64,000 nt of DNA from Vibrio taketomensis (GCF_009938165.1 NZ_AP019649.1:2852001-2916000), one strand, 5' to 3'. Shown: positions 12,095-24,200, numbered from the stretch's first letter. Notes: generated from the sequence alone by a model not told the origin. Program-made: numbers and translations.

Positions 12095-12125
12095 TTAGGG
12101 AGCAAGCGTAGCGCTCGCTCCCTAA
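12095..12125 (-). other. Long hairpin between binding-protein and permease genes
   Basis: TTAGGGAGCAAGCG is followed almost at once by CGCTCGCTCCCTAA, giving a stem of about 13 pairs with one mismatch and a tiny loop. It lies between the end of dppA and the start of dppB, without a following T run. Such intercistronic stems commonly protect or partially end the upstream message, giving an excess of binding protein over permease. That role is inferred. Confidence 0.6.
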
Positions 12126-12145
12126 TGTGCATCGAAATTTATGCC

Positions 12146-13692
12146 TTATTTAACCACTAGGTCTCCAAAGTAAGGCATTACCATTGGGTTAACGATTGCA
12201 GCTGCGCCAACATTCGATTTAGAGCCCCAAGCTTCACTTTGCCAATGCAGCGGAACAAACGCCGCATCGTTGTACAGAATACCTTCTACTTTTTGTAGCA
12301 TTGCTGCACGTTTGACTGGATCCGTCTCTACGTTTGAATCTTCAATCAATTGGTCAACTTCTGCGTTTGTAGTAAACCACAGTTGTATTGGCCTTTACCT
12401 GTTTCCGCATTACGAGTCATGGTCAAAATTCAGTTAGGTTAGCTGAATCTTCTGTATCTGAGTGCCAACCAATCATCAGTAGATCTGCCGCACACAAATC
12501 AAACTCAGGCCAGTATTGCGCTTTAGGCATGGTTTTTAGGTCAACTTTGATGCCAATTTTTGACAACATCGCTGATGCCGCTTGAGCAATTTTTGCATCG
12601 TTCACATAACGGTTGTTTGGCGCGATCATGGTAAGTGATAAACCATCTTCGTAACCCGCTTCTTTCATCAACTGTTTGGCTTTTTTCACGTCATAGCGAG
12701 GAACGAGGGTTTCATCGTAACCCATGTAGCCTTCAGGGCCTTGTTGGCCAGCCGTGGTCGCAAAGCCTTTCATGATTTTCTTCACGATGCCTTCGTTGTT
12801 AATCGCATGAACGATAGCTTGACGAACACGCACATCTTTCAGCGCCTCATTCCCATTTTGGTTCATTTGGAAACTGATTAAACGCGTGCCTGGCAGCGTT
12901 ACTAGGTCGATACCTTTTGCATCCATCACACGCTTGTGATCGTTTGGCGCAACAGGGTGAATAAGATCTACGTCACCAGAAAGAAGAGCAGCTACGCGAG
13001 TCGCATCTTCTTTGATTGGTACTAGCGTAATGTTATCTACGTTGCCTTCAGACTCTTTATCCCAGTAATCTTCAAAACGTTTAAATTCAACTTTTACGCC
13101 TTGTTCACGTTCGGTCACGATGTAAGGACCGGTCGCTGAAATATTGGTCGATGCAAATGAGTTACCATGCTTGATGATGGCATCTTTTCCGTACCGTCAG
13201 CCGCTTTTACCAGCATAGAACTTACTATCCATTGGGAAGATGTAAGGTTTGCAGCACAAGTGGATACTTACCTTTAGAAACCAAATCCACTGTGTAGTCA
13301 TCCACTTTGACCATTTTCTCATATGGGTCAAAGATAGCTTTAAAGTCAGGTGAATCTTTCAAACGCTCAAAAGTCCACACTACGTCATCAGCCGTCATCT
13401 CATTACCCGAGTGGAATTTTACGCCCTCTCTTAAATGGAAACGGTAAGTGGTGTCATCCACACGCTCCCACTTTTCTGCTAAACGAGGTTCAAAATCCAA
13501 TTTTTGAGTAAAACGAACCAGCGGATCCATCACCATGTGTGACAGCTGCAGCGTACCACCTGACAATTGCTCATGTGGGTCAAGTGATACCGGGTCAGCA
13601 TCATACGCAATCGTAATATCTGCGGCTGATGCGCCAAAAGTTAAACCTGCAGCCATCAAAGCTATGACTAGCTTGCTCTTCATGGTTTTCAT
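12146..13692 (-). pseudogene. dppA: Periplasmic peptide-binding protein, DppA/OppA family, frame broken
   Basis: ATG 13692, preceded by AAGGAG, gives a clear signal peptide (MKTMKSKLVIALMAAGLTFGASAA, cleavage after ASA). Then come ITIAYDADPVSLDPHEQ, the extracellular-solute-binding family 5 landmarks DPLVRFT, YRFHLREGVKFHSG and VRQAIVHAINNEGIV, and a C-terminus VPLHWQSEAWG...YFGDLVVK. Frame breaks near 13225, 13150 and 12395 split it. Corrected length is about 515 residues, as expected. It captures peptides in the periplasm for the two permeases downstream. The gene lies after the ATPase fusion in the same orientation, an operon order that differs from E. coli dppABCDF, where the binding protein is first. 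Confidence 0.85.
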
Positions 13693-13785
13693 TGCATAAC
13701 TCCTTATGCGGGAATCCAATCCCTAGTTGTTGTATTTGCATCTAATAATATTCAGCGGCATGACCATGCCGAGAATGACATCGGC

Positions 13786-15501
13786 TTATGCCGTTTTTAC
13801 TTCTTCTCGCAAGCCAGTGAACTCTGGCATTAAAGAAATCAGATGTTGGCTGTACTCATGCTTAGGGCGCGTAAACAGCTCTTCTGTTGGTGCCACTTCA
13901 AGCAATGTTCCCATCTTCATCACTCCCACGCGATCGCACATTTGGCGAATCACCGGCAAGTCATGGCTGATAAACAGCATGGTGAGATTGAGTTCATCTT
14001 GAAGATCTTTGAGTAAGTTGAGAATTTGCGCCTGCACCGACACATCCAGTGCCGAAGTAGGTTCATCACAAATCAATAGACGTGGACGCGTCGCCAGTGC
14101 GCGGGCAATCGAAATCCGCTGACGTTGACCACCAGAAAACTCGTGTGGGTACTTCACCGCCGCCATTTTGCCCAAACCAACATGATCGAGCAGATCATTA
14201 ACGATCTGTTGCGTTTCGGTTTCATTGCGCGTCAGCTTATGGAAGCGAATCGGCTCAGCAATGATGTCAAAAATTTTCATCCTTGGGTTCATCGAGGTAT
14301 ATGGGTTTTGGAACACCATCTGCATTTGACGACGTAGCGGGCGACGGGCTTTTTCTGAAGTGAGCGCCGTAAGGTCGATGCCTTCAAACGTCACCTTGCC
14401 TGAGTTAGGTTGATATAAGCCGGCAATCACACGAGCAATAGTCGATTTACCCGAACCAGATTCACCAACGAGACCAAAAGTCTCGCCTTCACGTACTTCA
14501 AAACTGACATTATTCGATGCCTGCACGTATTCACGGCGGCTCTCAAATAAGGAATCTTTGGTCGTAAAACGCAGATTGACGTTTTCTACTTTGAGTAATG
14601 GACCAATATAGCTACGCTGATCTTGGCTTTGCCCTAACCAATGGTTTTTGATGTCTAAAGGTTTATGTTCAGACGCTTGCTCGATATAACTCACCAATGG
14701 AAAACGTTTCAGTTTTACATCGGAACGAGGAACGGCGGAAATCAGACTGCGTGTATAAGCATGGTCAGGATCACCGAGCACTTTGGCGGTTGGACCAAAC
14801 TCGACCAAATCGCCGCGATACATAACGGCAACACGATCTGTTACGTTAGAAACCACACCCATGTCGTGAGTAACCAACATACAACCCACGTTATTCTTTA
14901 CACATAACTCACGGATAAGGTTGAGAATTTGGTCTTGAATCGATACATCCAGTGCCGTTGTTGGTTCATCAGCAATGATCAGATCTGGCTCGCCAGCAAG
15001 AGCAATGGCGATCACCACACGTTGGCGCATACCACCAGAAAACTGATGCGGATATTGTTTAAGGCGGTTTTCAGGTTGAGGAATACCCACTTGTTGCATC
15101 AAAGACAAAGCTCGCTGATACGCTTCTTGCTCTGACACTTTCATGTTGGCATGAATAGTTTCAGTAAGTTGATGCTCCACAGTAAAGAGTGGGTTTAACG
15201 AGGTCATCGGATCTTGAAAGATAAAGCCGATTTTTGATCCTCTTACTTTGCGCATCTCAGAAGGTGATAATCCAGAGATTTTCTCACCATCCAGAAAAAC
15301 TTCTCCGCCAGCAATAGTGCCAGGAGGGCTAAGCAGATCAATAACTGCGTTACCAACGGTAGATTTACCAGCACCCGATTCACCAACCACACCGACAATT
15401 TCGCCACGCTCAATATTGAACGACAATGATTTTACCGCAGCATGGACACCATGACGCGACGGATACTCAATTCGAAGGTTTTTAACTTCTAGAAGTGACA
15501 T
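13786..15501 (-). CDS. Fused double ATPase of a peptide ABC transporter (DppD-DppF in one chain)
   Basis: 571 residues, intact. There are two complete ABC cassettes. The first (about 1-260) has Walker [10 protein letters not shown], signature FSGGMRQR and Walker B LIIADEPT. The second (about 310-565) has [17 protein letters not shown] and LLICDEPT, plus the C-terminal oligopeptide extension. ATG 15501 is chosen over an upstream ATG because it follows AGAGG and gives the usual [13 protein letters not shown] start. As in YejF or GsiA, one polypeptide replaces separate DppD and DppF subunits, supplying ATP hydrolysis for peptide import on the cytoplasmic face. It is the first gene of a minus-strand operon with dppA, dppB and dppC. 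Confidence 0.93.
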   Translation of the reverse strand: MSLLEVKNLRIEYPSRHGVHAAVKSLSFNIERGEIVGVVGESGAGKSTVGNAVIDLLSPPGTIAGGEVFLDGEKISGLSPSEMRKVRGSKIGFIFQDPMTSLNPLFTVEHQLTETIHANMKVSEQEAYQRALSLMQQVGIPQPENRLKQYPHQFSGGMRQRVVIAIALAGEPDLIIADEPTTALDVSIQDQILNLIRELCVKNNVGCMLVTHDMGVVSNVTDRVAVMYRGDLVEFGPTAKVLGDPDHAYTRSLISAVPRSDVKLKRFPLVSYIEQASEHKPLDIKNHWLGQSQDQRSYIGPLLKVENVNLRFTTKDSLFESRREYVQASNNVSFEVREGETFGLVGESGSGKSTIARVIAGLYQPNSGKVTFEGIDLTALTSEKARRPLRRQMQMVFQNPYTSMNPRMKIFDIIAEPIRFHKLTRNETETQQIVNDLLDHVGLGKMAAVKYPHEFSGGQRQRISIARALATRPRLLICDEPTSALDVSVQAQILNLLKDLQDELNLTMLFISHDLPVIRQMCDRVGVMKMGTLLEVAPTEELFTRPKHEYSQHLISLMPEFTGLREEVKTA

Positions 15502-16232
15502 TACCAGACCTCTACTGCTTTGGCAGTTTTCGCCCTGTCTGAAAAATAGAATCCATTCATTAACCAGCATTTCATGCTATTATTATCAGTGCTCAATCTG
15601 GCAAATATTTTACATTATTGCAACCTTTGCGATATAAAATATTATTCCTGTATACATTTTAAGCAGCCAATTTCAGTCAATGTGCATATTTATACCATCT
15701 ATGCATTACCAACTGTGACAAGTCATAAGAATATACCTCTACACAAAGCGATTTAACACTCACTTTCTAACAGATAAATCTATATTTGGCATAATTAACC
15801 ACTGAATAAAACCACTCAATTTAACAATCACAAAACAAAAATATGAATCGATAAAAATATCAGCATATTTGTTTAATCTTTAGGCATTTAAATGGTTAAT
15901 AATTCTTCAAACCAATTTTTCTTACTCAGTTAGAATTTGCGAACATTTTGACGACGAGCTCACGTTATTTTTATCGACGCTTGTGAGAATTCGACAAGAT
16001 AACACTGATGTTTTTGTGCGAATCTAACTTCGAGGATCGGTTGAGAAAAACATCCAAACAAAATAACCGCGCATTATCAGTGCATAAGAATGTAGAGAGA
16101 TGTGTTGGGTATCAGCGATAAGAAATAAAGAGAAGTTCCGTACATTTGGATTTCTAGAGACTGGCATTACATTGGACTGGCATTCCAGCTCCTGAGTCGG
16201 CATGTGCAGACTTAGTTTTAGGCTTGAAATGC
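15502..16232 (-). other. Long AT-rich gap upstream of the peptide transporter operon
   Basis: About 730 bp with no credible gene. The part next to the operon should hold its promoter; TTGCCA followed after 16 bp by TAATAG near 15600-15575 is a possible match. I see no RNA gene or repeat in the rest. Confidence 0.4.
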
Positions 16233-16263
16233 AAAAAAGCCCTAGTCTTTCGACTAGGGCTTC
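16233..16263 (-). terminator. Terminator of the tRNA cluster
   Basis: Minus-strand stem AAGCCCTAGTC-GAAA-GACTAGGGCTT followed by six T residues, just after tRNA-Pro. Very strong hairpin, as usual for stable RNA operons. Confidence 0.9.
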
Positions 16264-16269
16264 GTATGG

Positions 16270-16346
<77 letters not shown>

Positions 16347-16368
16347 AGCATGTATTCTTTAAGAAGAA

Positions 16369-16444
16369 TGGGGTGGCTAACGAGACTTGAACTCGCGACA
16401 ACCGGAATCACAATCCGGGGCTCTACCAACTGAGCTATAGCCAC
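16369..16444 (-). tRNA. hisR: tRNA-His (anticodon GTG)
   Basis: 76 nt on the minus strand with CCA encoded. The acceptor GTGGCTA pairs with TAGCCAC, anticodon is GTG in TTGTGAT, and the T loop is GTTCAAGTC. The extra G-1 typical of tRNA-His is also encoded (complement of base 16445). Confidence 0.97.
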
Positions 16445-16477
16445 CATAGTTTTTTACCGATATTTCCTCCAGGCTTA

Positions 16478-16554
<77 letters not shown>

Positions 16555-16836
16555 ATGCCCTATCGGCGGAGAGGAATAATACGGATATCACACTATTGCG
16601 TCTAGTACTTTTTCAACTTTTTTTATCGTTTGATGCCTTTTTCGACAGCAAAGAACAAATATAACGCAGTCTGCCGTGTGATGTAACCCCGCTCGTTGAG
16701 AAGTTATTGTTTATTGCAACAACTTATCGAGATATAATCACTCACTGTTTACATTGATTTAACAGTGAATTTGATCTGTATCTCAATCAACAGACTAAAT
16801 AAAAGGTAAGAACCAACTTACCCTCAGGAATGTATA

Positions 16837-17257
16837 GTGAGTTTTATGGATATGTCTCGAAAAATCTTAACCGCTTTGGTTGCTGTAGCAACATTTTCTA
16901 GTGCGTCTTTTGCAGCCAGTGTAAGCCAAGAAGAATATGATGCCATCGCAGAAAGGATTAAACCTGTGGGTGACGTTTACCTTGCGGGCAGTGAGCCTGT
17001 TGTTGCAGCGGTCCCTTCAGGTCCCCGTGATGGTGCGACCATTTATGGCACTTTCTGTACAGCGTGTCATGCAACAGGCGTCAGTGGTGTTCTATCTCGG
17101 CAGCGCCGATGATTGGTCACCGAATTGCCCAAGGCAGAGATATTCTCAACAATCATGCAATTAATGGCTTTAACGCGATGCCAGCAAAGGTGCGTGTATG
17201 GATTGTTCTGACGATGAAATTATCGCGGCTATCGATCATATGATTGAAGGGCTATAA
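16837..17257 (+). pseudogene. Cytochrome c5, frame broken
   Basis: A small periplasmic c-type cytochrome of about 139 residues. The N-terminal signal peptide (LTALVAVATFSSASFA, then AS) is followed by DGATIYGTFCTACHATGVSG with the haem-binding CTACH. The C-terminal part carries NNHAINGFNAMPAK and CMDCSDDEIIAAIDHMIEGL, including the second Cys pair typical of cytochrome c5. Between them the frame breaks near 17090 and again near 17125 and 17190, by small losses. GTG at 16837 has AGGA 8 bp upstream; ATG at 16846 is the alternative start. It shuttles electrons in respiration. The terminator downstream is shared with rep. Confidence 0.8.
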
Positions 17258-17265
17258 GCCTGTGA

Positions 17266-17291
17266 AAAGGCTTGGTTAAACCAAGCCTTTG
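17266..17291. terminator. Bidirectional terminator between cytochrome c5 and rep
   Basis: AAAGGCTTGG-TTAA-CCAAGCCTTT, a perfect 10-bp stem with A/T flanks on both sides, between two convergent genes. Confidence 0.85.
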
Positions 17292-17294
17292 TCT

Positions 17295-19308
17295 CTACTT
17301 CTTAAACATCGCTCTCAAGTTGGCGATGTGTGCCTGCCCTTTTGCCATGCGCTCTTCTTGCGTCGCTGGCTTTTTATGCTGTTCCCATTCAACATCATCA
17401 AATGGCAACTCATCTAAAAAGCGGCTCTGGGTTGGCTTAATCAACTCACCAAACTGACGACGTTCACGACACATGGTAAATGTCAGCTCTTTCTGTGCAC
17501 GTGTAATACCCACATACATCAGACGGCGCTCTTCCTCTACATTATCCTCATCAATACTGGTTTGATGCGGCAAAATGCCCTCTTCACTACCAATCAAATA
17601 AACGTAAGGAAACTCCAAACCCTTAGATGCGTGCAGTGTCATTAATTGAACGGCATCACTATCGTCTTCTTCTTCACTGCGTTCCATCATGTCACGCAGC
17701 GTTAAACGCTGTACGACTTCTTTCAGCGTCTTCTCTTCTTGGTCATAGTTGTCACCTTCTAAATCAGACACGATCCAAGAGTAAAGATCAGAGACGTTTT
17801 TCATTCGCATCTCAGCTGCTTTCGGGCTAGCCGAGGTTTCATACAGCCAATCTTCATAGTGAATATCACGCACCAACGAGCGCACAGCTTCCACCGTATC
17901 GCCACGTTCTGCCTGATCAGCAATCGCCACCAGCCAAGAAGTAAAACGGCGCAGGTTTTCTAAGCCACGCCCTGAAAGATGATGCTCAAGTCCAAGCTCA
18001 AAACTGGCCTCAAATAAGCTCTTACCGCGCATATTGGCGTAGCTGCCAAGTTTCTCAAGCGTTACCGGGCCAATTTCACGCTTAGGCGTATTTACAATGC
18101 GCAAAAACGCATTGTCATCATCAGGATTCACTAGCACCTTGAGGTAAGCCATGATGTCTTTGATTTCAGCCCGAGCAAAGAAAGAGGTACCACCAGAGAG
18201 TTTGTATGGCACACGGTTTTGCATTAATGATTTTTCAATCAGGCGAGATTGATGATTACCACGATACAAAATGGCGTAGTCTCGGTATTCGGTGCGATTT
18301 AAAAATTTATGCGCAATGATTTCACCGGTAATACGTTCCGCTTCGTGATCTTCATTTTTAGCCATCAATACTTTGAGCTTTTCACCGTCTGGCAACTCAG
18401 AGAACAACGCTTTCTCATATACGTGAGGGTTGTTAGCAATCAGAATATTGGCACACCGCAAAATTCGGTTAGTCGAACGGTAGTTCTGCTCTAATTTGAT
18501 CAGTTTTAAGTTCGGAAAATCTTCACCAAGTAGAATCAAGTTTTGCGGCTTCGCACCACGCCAAGAATAGATCGACTGATCGTCATCACCTACCACGGTA
18601 AAGCGTGCACGCTCACCCACTAATAAACGCACCAACTCATATTGGCTAGTGTTGGTATCTTGATATTCGTCCACCAGCAGATAGCGGATCTTGTTTTGCC
18701 AACGCTCACGCACTTCGCTATTACCGCGCAGCAACAAGACCGGCATCAAAATCAAATCATCGAAATCTAATGCGTTATAGGCGCGCATCTGCTTTTGGTA
18801 CATATCAAAACAAAAAGCGAATAGTTGTTGCTGCTCACCAACGGCACGAGCTTTGGCTTCATCTGGCGACAACATGTCGTTCTTCCAGTTAGAGATAGCA
18901 CTCATCAACTGACGCAATAAATCTTTATCACCATCAAGTTGTTTTTCGGTCAGATCTTTCAGTAAAGCCAACTGGTCTTGATCATCAAACAACGAAAAGC
19001 CCGACTTTAAGCCTAAATGTTTGTGTTCACGTTTGATGATATTGAGGCCCAAAGTATGAAAAGTCGAAACCATCAATCCTTTAGACTCTTGTTTACCCAA
19101 GGTTTGCCCTACACGCTCTTTCATTTCACGCGCAGCTTTGTTGGTAAACGTCACGGCCGCAATGTTGCGCTTTATAACCACATTGCTGAACCAAATAAGC
19201 AATTTTATTGGTGATCACGCGGGTTTTACCTGAGCCAGCGCCTGCCAAAACAAGGCATGGGCCTGACACATACTTCACCGCTTGGTCTTGTCCGGGGTTC
19301 AGCTTCAT
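17295..19308 (-). pseudogene. rep: ATP-dependent DNA helicase Rep, one frame break near the N-terminus
   Basis: Superfamily 1A helicase, about 670 residues when corrected. Walker [10 protein letters not shown] lies at about residue 25, [17 protein letters not shown] (motif Ia) follows, then DEYQDTN (Walker B), [13 protein letters not shown] (motif III), LEQNYRS (motif IV), [11 protein letters not shown] (motif V) and [11 protein letters not shown] (motif VI). Sequence matches Rep rather than UvrD. Two bases (CG of a GCGCGC run) are missing near 19167, shifting frame after GYKA. The 3'-5' helicase restarts stalled forks and displaces proteins ahead of replication. With all motifs intact, the lesion is probably a consensus error. 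Confidence 0.9.
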
Positions 19309-19533
19309 GGTGCTCTCATTCAGAAAAATTAATGCCGCCTATAATAAAGGTGCAATAAGGTGATTGCTAACATTTAAATCATCTTCACGGCGTGAGAATT
19401 CACCGCTGTTAGTAGTAAGTTTAGTCAGCAAATGAATTTATAAAGCACGTTTGATTTTGTTTGACATGCATTTTTGACACATTGTTTTCACTAATATGCA
19501 ATCAATTGTGAACTTTTAGTCGCAATGGTTCTA

Positions 19534-19557
19534 CAATGAATGAACGTTCATTCATTG
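19534..19557. promoter_or_regulatory. Perfect 24-bp palindrome, likely VexR operator
   Basis: CAATGAATGAAC / GTTCATTCATTG is a perfect inverted repeat ending 13 bp before the regulator's start codon. The TGAATGAACGTTCATTCA core is the kind bound by AcrR/TetR-family repressors. A TTGACA box lies about 50 bp upstream. Autoregulation of the regulator and pump genes is inferred. Confidence 0.8.
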
Positions 19558-19570
19558 GTGTTTTCATTTA

Positions 19571-20148
19571 ATGACCAATAATTTATGCGTGGATAAAAAG
19601 CAGCAAATTCTGTGCGCCGCTGAAACGGTGATCGCAGAATCCGGTTTTCATGGTTTGTCCATGTTAAAAGTCGCCAAACAAGCCGGAGTCGCTGCAGGGA
19701 CCATCTACTGCTACTTTTCAGACAAAGAACATCTTTTGTCCGAAGTTCGTCTTAGTGTCGCTCAACGTATTGCTGATGCAGTACAAGAGGTAACGGTAAC
19801 GAACCTCTACGAGATCGTTACCGCCAAATGTGGTTAAACACATGGAACCTAGCGCTATGTAACAAAAATGCGCTCAGTAACCGTGTGCAATACGACTCAC
19901 TGCCTTCAAATGTTGAACCGGAAGTTCGAGCTCAAGAAAAGTTAATGTTTCATCAAGTAAACAAATTATTTGAGGATGGTAAGGCGCAAGGAGTTTTTAA
20001 ACCTATCGCAAACGAGGTGTTGTCAGGTCTGACATTTGAGGCGTGTGTCGCCCTAGCTCGTAAACATGCCATAGGCTTCTACCAATTGGATGATGCCGCT
20101 TTGGAAGCCGCTATCGACGCCAGTTGGGACGCAGTAATCAATCACTAA
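19571..20148 (+). pseudogene. vexR: TetR-family regulator of the RND pump (VexR-like), one frame break
   Basis: About 192 residues. The N-terminal helix-turn-helix (ILCAAETVIAESGFHGLSMLKVAKQAGVAAGTIYCYFSDKEHLL) is textbook TetR. The ligand-binding half continues in another frame as MWLNTWNLALCNKNALSNR through EAAIDASWDAVINH. The break near 19820 is explained by loss of one T (GTTTACCGCC expected, GTTACCGCC present), which would restore IVYRQMWLN. The gene lies 18 bp before the membrane fusion gene, in one operon, with the palindromic operator upstream. The name rests on matching layout with V. cholerae vexRAB and is tentative. Confidence 0.8.
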
Positions 20149-20166
20149 CTTGGAGTTCTGATAAGA

Positions 20167-21273
20167 ATGAAAAAGTGGACTTTCTTTATGATTGTCATCG
20201 TAATTCTACTGTTTGGTAGCGTTATTGGTTTCAATCTATTCAAGCAACAGAAGATAGCCGAGTACATGGCTAATCGCCCCGAACCAGAGTTTCCTGTCAC
20301 TGCAGTCACGATTAAATCGGTTGACTGGGTGCCAGTCATAGAGGCGATTGGTTTTATCGAACCAAATCAAGGTGTGACCCTTGCTAACGAAAGCAGCGGT
20401 ATCATCGATAAAATCAGCTTTGATTCAGGCACCCAAGTTGAGCAGGACCAACTGTTAGTAGAATTAGATTCTGCGGTTGAACAAGCGAATTTAAAGAGCG
20501 CACAAGCAAAAGTGCCGGCAGCCAAAGCGAAATACAAACGCTACCAAGGCCTATACAAAAAAGGTTCTATCTCTAAAGAAGCATTGGATGAAGCTGGCGC
20601 TAACTACTTCTCACTTGTGGCGGATGTAGAAAGCCTAAAAGCGTCTATTGACCGTCGCCAAATTCGCGCGCCATTTGCTGGTGAAGTGGGTATTCGTAAC
20701 GTTTACCTAGGCCAATATCTACAAACTGGTACTGATATCGTTCGTCTTGAAGATACCAGTGTGATGCGCCTGCGCTTTACTGTGCCACAAAATGATATCT
20801 CTCTCATCAAGCTTGGTCAGGAAGTGGACATCTTTGTTGATGCGTATCCTAAACTTCCATTTAAAGGCTCGATTACCGCGATTGAACCTGCGGTTGCCGT
20901 TCAAAGTGGCCTGATCCAAGTACAAGCTGATATTCCGAATAGCGATGGTAAATTGCGCAGTGGTATGTTCGCTCGTGCGAAAATTATCCTACCTTCGGTA
21001 GCCAACCAAGTGACTCTGCCTCAAACCGCAATTACTTACACGCTATACGGCGATAACGTTTACATCATCACTGAAGAAGACGGTGAAATGCGCGTTAAGC
21101 AACAAGTCGTGAAAGTGGGTGAGCGTTCAGGCGACATCGCGCACATTCTGGAAGGTGTGAAACCTGGTGATCAGGTGGTAACTTCAGGGCAAATTCGACT
21201 CAGTAACCACGCGAAAGTGCGTATTGTTGAAGACACTGCTCTAACTCCACCTAAAGAAACACCAATGCTGTAA
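20167..21273 (+). CDS. vexA: RND efflux membrane fusion protein (VexA-like)
   Basis: 368 residues. An N-terminal membrane anchor (about residues 4-20) is followed by a lipoyl half (VIEAIGFIEPNQGVTLANESSGIIDKI), a helical hairpin (about 100-160), the second lipoyl half (IRAPFAGEVGIRNVYLGQYL) and beta-barrel and membrane-proximal domains. No lipobox Cys is present, so it is membrane-anchored rather than a lipoprotein. It links the inner-membrane RND pump to a TolC-type channel encoded elsewhere. It starts 18 bp after the regulator and ends 10 bp before the pump gene. Confidence 0.93.
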   Translation: MKKWTFFMIVIVILLFGSVIGFNLFKQQKIAEYMANRPEPEFPVTAVTIKSVDWVPVIEAIGFIEPNQGVTLANESSGIIDKISFDSGTQVEQDQLLVELDSAVEQANLKSAQAKVPAAKAKYKRYQGLYKKGSISKEALDEAGANYFSLVADVESLKASIDRRQIRAPFAGEVGIRNVYLGQYLQTGTDIVRLEDTSVMRLRFTVPQNDISLIKLGQEVDIFVDAYPKLPFKGSITAIEPAVAVQSGLIQVQADIPNSDGKLRSGMFARAKIILPSVANQVTLPQTAITYTLYGDNVYIITEEDGEMRVKQQVVKVGERSGDIAHILEGVKPGDQVVTSGQIRLSNHAKVRIVEDTALTPPKETPML

Positions 21274-21283
21274 CGGAGGGACC

Positions 21284-24200
21284 ATGCGCTTTACTGATGT
21301 TTTTATTAAACGTCCAGTTTTAGCGGTATCCATCAGCTTCTTGATCGCCTTGCTTGGTTTGCAAGCCATCTTCAAGATGCAGGTACGTGAATACCCTGAA
21401 ATGACGAATACGGTAGTAACGGTTACCACCAGTTACTATGGCGCGAGTGCGGATTTGATCCAAGGCTTTATTACCCAGCCTTTGGAACAAGCCGTCGCAC
21501 AGGCAGATAATATCGACTACATGACTTCACAATCGGTGCTTGGTCAATCGACCATCACGGTAAATATGAAGTTGAATACCGATCCAAATGCTGCTCTATC
21601 TGACATATTGGCAAAGACCAACTCAGTACGCTCACAACTGCCTAAAGAAGCAGAAGACCCAACGGTAACCATGTCTACCGGTGCGACAACTGCTGTGCTT
21701 TATATTGGCTTTACTAGTGACGACCTCAACTCCAGTCAAATCACCGACTACTTGGAACGTGTTATTAACCCGCAACTATTTACGGTTAACGGCGTTTCGA
21801 AGGTCGATATGTATGGTGGTGTTAAATACGCGCTGCGTGTTTGGCTTGACCCATACAAAATGGGCGCACTGGATCTAACGGCAACTGACGTGATGGGCGT
21901 ACTTAACGCCAACAACTACCAGTCAGCAACTGGCCAAGCCATTGGTGAGTTCGTGCTGTATAACGGTAGCGCCGATACCCAAGTATCTAACGTCGATGAA
22001 CTGAAAGCACTGGTGGTGAAAACCGGTCAGGGCAATGTTGTTCGCCTTGGTGATATCGCAAAAGTCACCTTAGAGAAGAGCCACGACGTATATCGTGCAA
22101 GTGCTAACGGTAAAGAAGCGGTCGTTGCGGCAATCAACGCTGCGCCTAGTGCTAACCCAATCAATATTGCTGCGGACGTAAAAGCGTTATTGCCTCAACT
22201 AGAGCGTAACCTGCCAAGCAATATCAAAATGAACGTCATGTATGACTCAACGATTGCGATTAACGAGTCAATCCATGAAGTAATCAAAACCATCCTCGAA
22301 GCCGCGGTTATCGTATTGGTGGTGATTACTATTTTCCTAGGTTCTTTCCGTGCGGTAGTCATTCCTATTGTTACCATTCCACTGTCGCTGATTGGTGTAG
22401 CGATGGTAATGCAAGCAATGGGCTTTTCTTGGAACTTGATGACGCTGCTGGCGATGGTACTTGCCATCGGTCTGGTGGTGGATGACGCGATCGTTGTACT
22501 GGAAAACGTTGACCGTCATATCAAAGAAGGTGAGTCGCCGTTTCGTGCTGCGATCATTGGTACGCGTGAAATTGCCGTACCGGTTATCGCGATGACTCTA
22601 ACACTTGGTGCGGTATATGCACCGATTGCTTTGATGGGCGGTATTACCGGCTCGCTATTTAAAGAGTTTGCGCTGACGCTGGCTGGTGCGGTATTCGTAT
22701 CCGGTATCGTGGCACTTACACTTTCTCCAATGATGTGTTCGAAAATGCTTAAGGAACACAGCAAGCCAAGCAAGTTTGAGACAACGGTACATAACGCTCT
22801 CGATAAAATGACGGCGCGTTACGACAAAATGCTGCATGCAGTAATGAGCCATCGTCCAGTCGTTATCGCTTTTGCATTAATCGTGTTTGCTACCCTACCT
22901 ATTCTGTTTAAGTTTATTCCGAGTGAATTAGCCCCAGCAGAAGATAAAGGCGTAGTTGTGTTAATGGGTACCGGTCCGGCAAACGCCAACTTGGATTACC
23001 TTGAAAACACCATGGAAGACGTGAACAAGATTCTCTCTGATCAACCAGAAGTAGAATATGCTCAGGTATTTACTGGTGTGCCAAACTCAAACCAAGCGTT
23101 TGGTCTGGCGACGCTAAAACCGTGGAGCCAGCGTGAAGCAAGCCAAGCTGATATCACCAAACGTGTAGGTGGCTTGGTTTCAGATGTTCCAGGAATGGCC
23201 GTGACTGCATTCCAGATGCCGGAACTTCCAGGCGCAGGTTCGGGTCTGCCCGTTCAGTTCGTTATCACCACACCAAATAACTTTGAAAGCTTATTCACGA
23301 TTGCCAGCGATATTCTGGTTCAAGTAGCGAAAAGCCCAATGTTTGTGTACTCAGATCTCGATCTGAACTACGGCTCTGCAACGATGAAAATCAGCATCGA
23401 TAAAGACAAAGCTGGTGCTTATGGTGTGACCATGCAAGATATCGGTATCACGCTAAGTACGATGATGTCTGATGGCTATGTAAACCGTATCGACTTAAGT
23501 GGTCGCTCTTATGAAGTCATTCCTCAAGTAGAGCGTAAATGGCGTCTAAATCCAGAGTCGATGAACAACTATTTCGTAAGAACTGCGAATGGTGAATCTA
23601 TTCCACTAGCAAGCTTGATTACGATTGATGTGGTTTCGGCACCTCGTACCCTACCTCACTTCAACCAGCTAAACTCAGCAACGGTAGGTGCGGTACCAGC
23701 GCCAGGCGTTGCAATGGGTGATGCAATTAATTGGTTTGAGGATATTGCACAAAGCAACCTTCCATCGGGTTACAACCACAACTATATGGGTGAAGCTCGT
23801 CAGTTTGTAACCGAAGGTAGCGCGCTTTACGCAACCTTTGGTTTGGCACTGGCGATCATCTTCCTAGTATTGGCGATTCAGTTTGAGTCGATTCGAGATC
23901 CGATCGTTATCATGGTGTCTGTACCGCTAGCAATCTGTGGTGCCTTAATTGCACTCGCTTGGGGTACGGCGACGATGAACATCTACTCGCAGGTCGGCTT
24001 GATTACGCTGGTTGGCCTGATTACCAAGCACGGTATTTTGATTTGTGAGGTAGCCAAAGAAGAACAGCTACACAACAAACTCAGTCGTATCGATGCGGTA
24101 ATGGCAGCAGCGAAAGTTCGTCTTCGCCCAATCCTAATGACCACAGCTGCGATGATTGCCGGTCTAATTCCATTGCTATACGCATCTGGTGCGGGTGCTG

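Noticed and set aside
15574..15756. 60-codon open frame upstream of the peptide operon
   Set aside because: Low-complexity AT-rich sequence with no ribosome-binding site.
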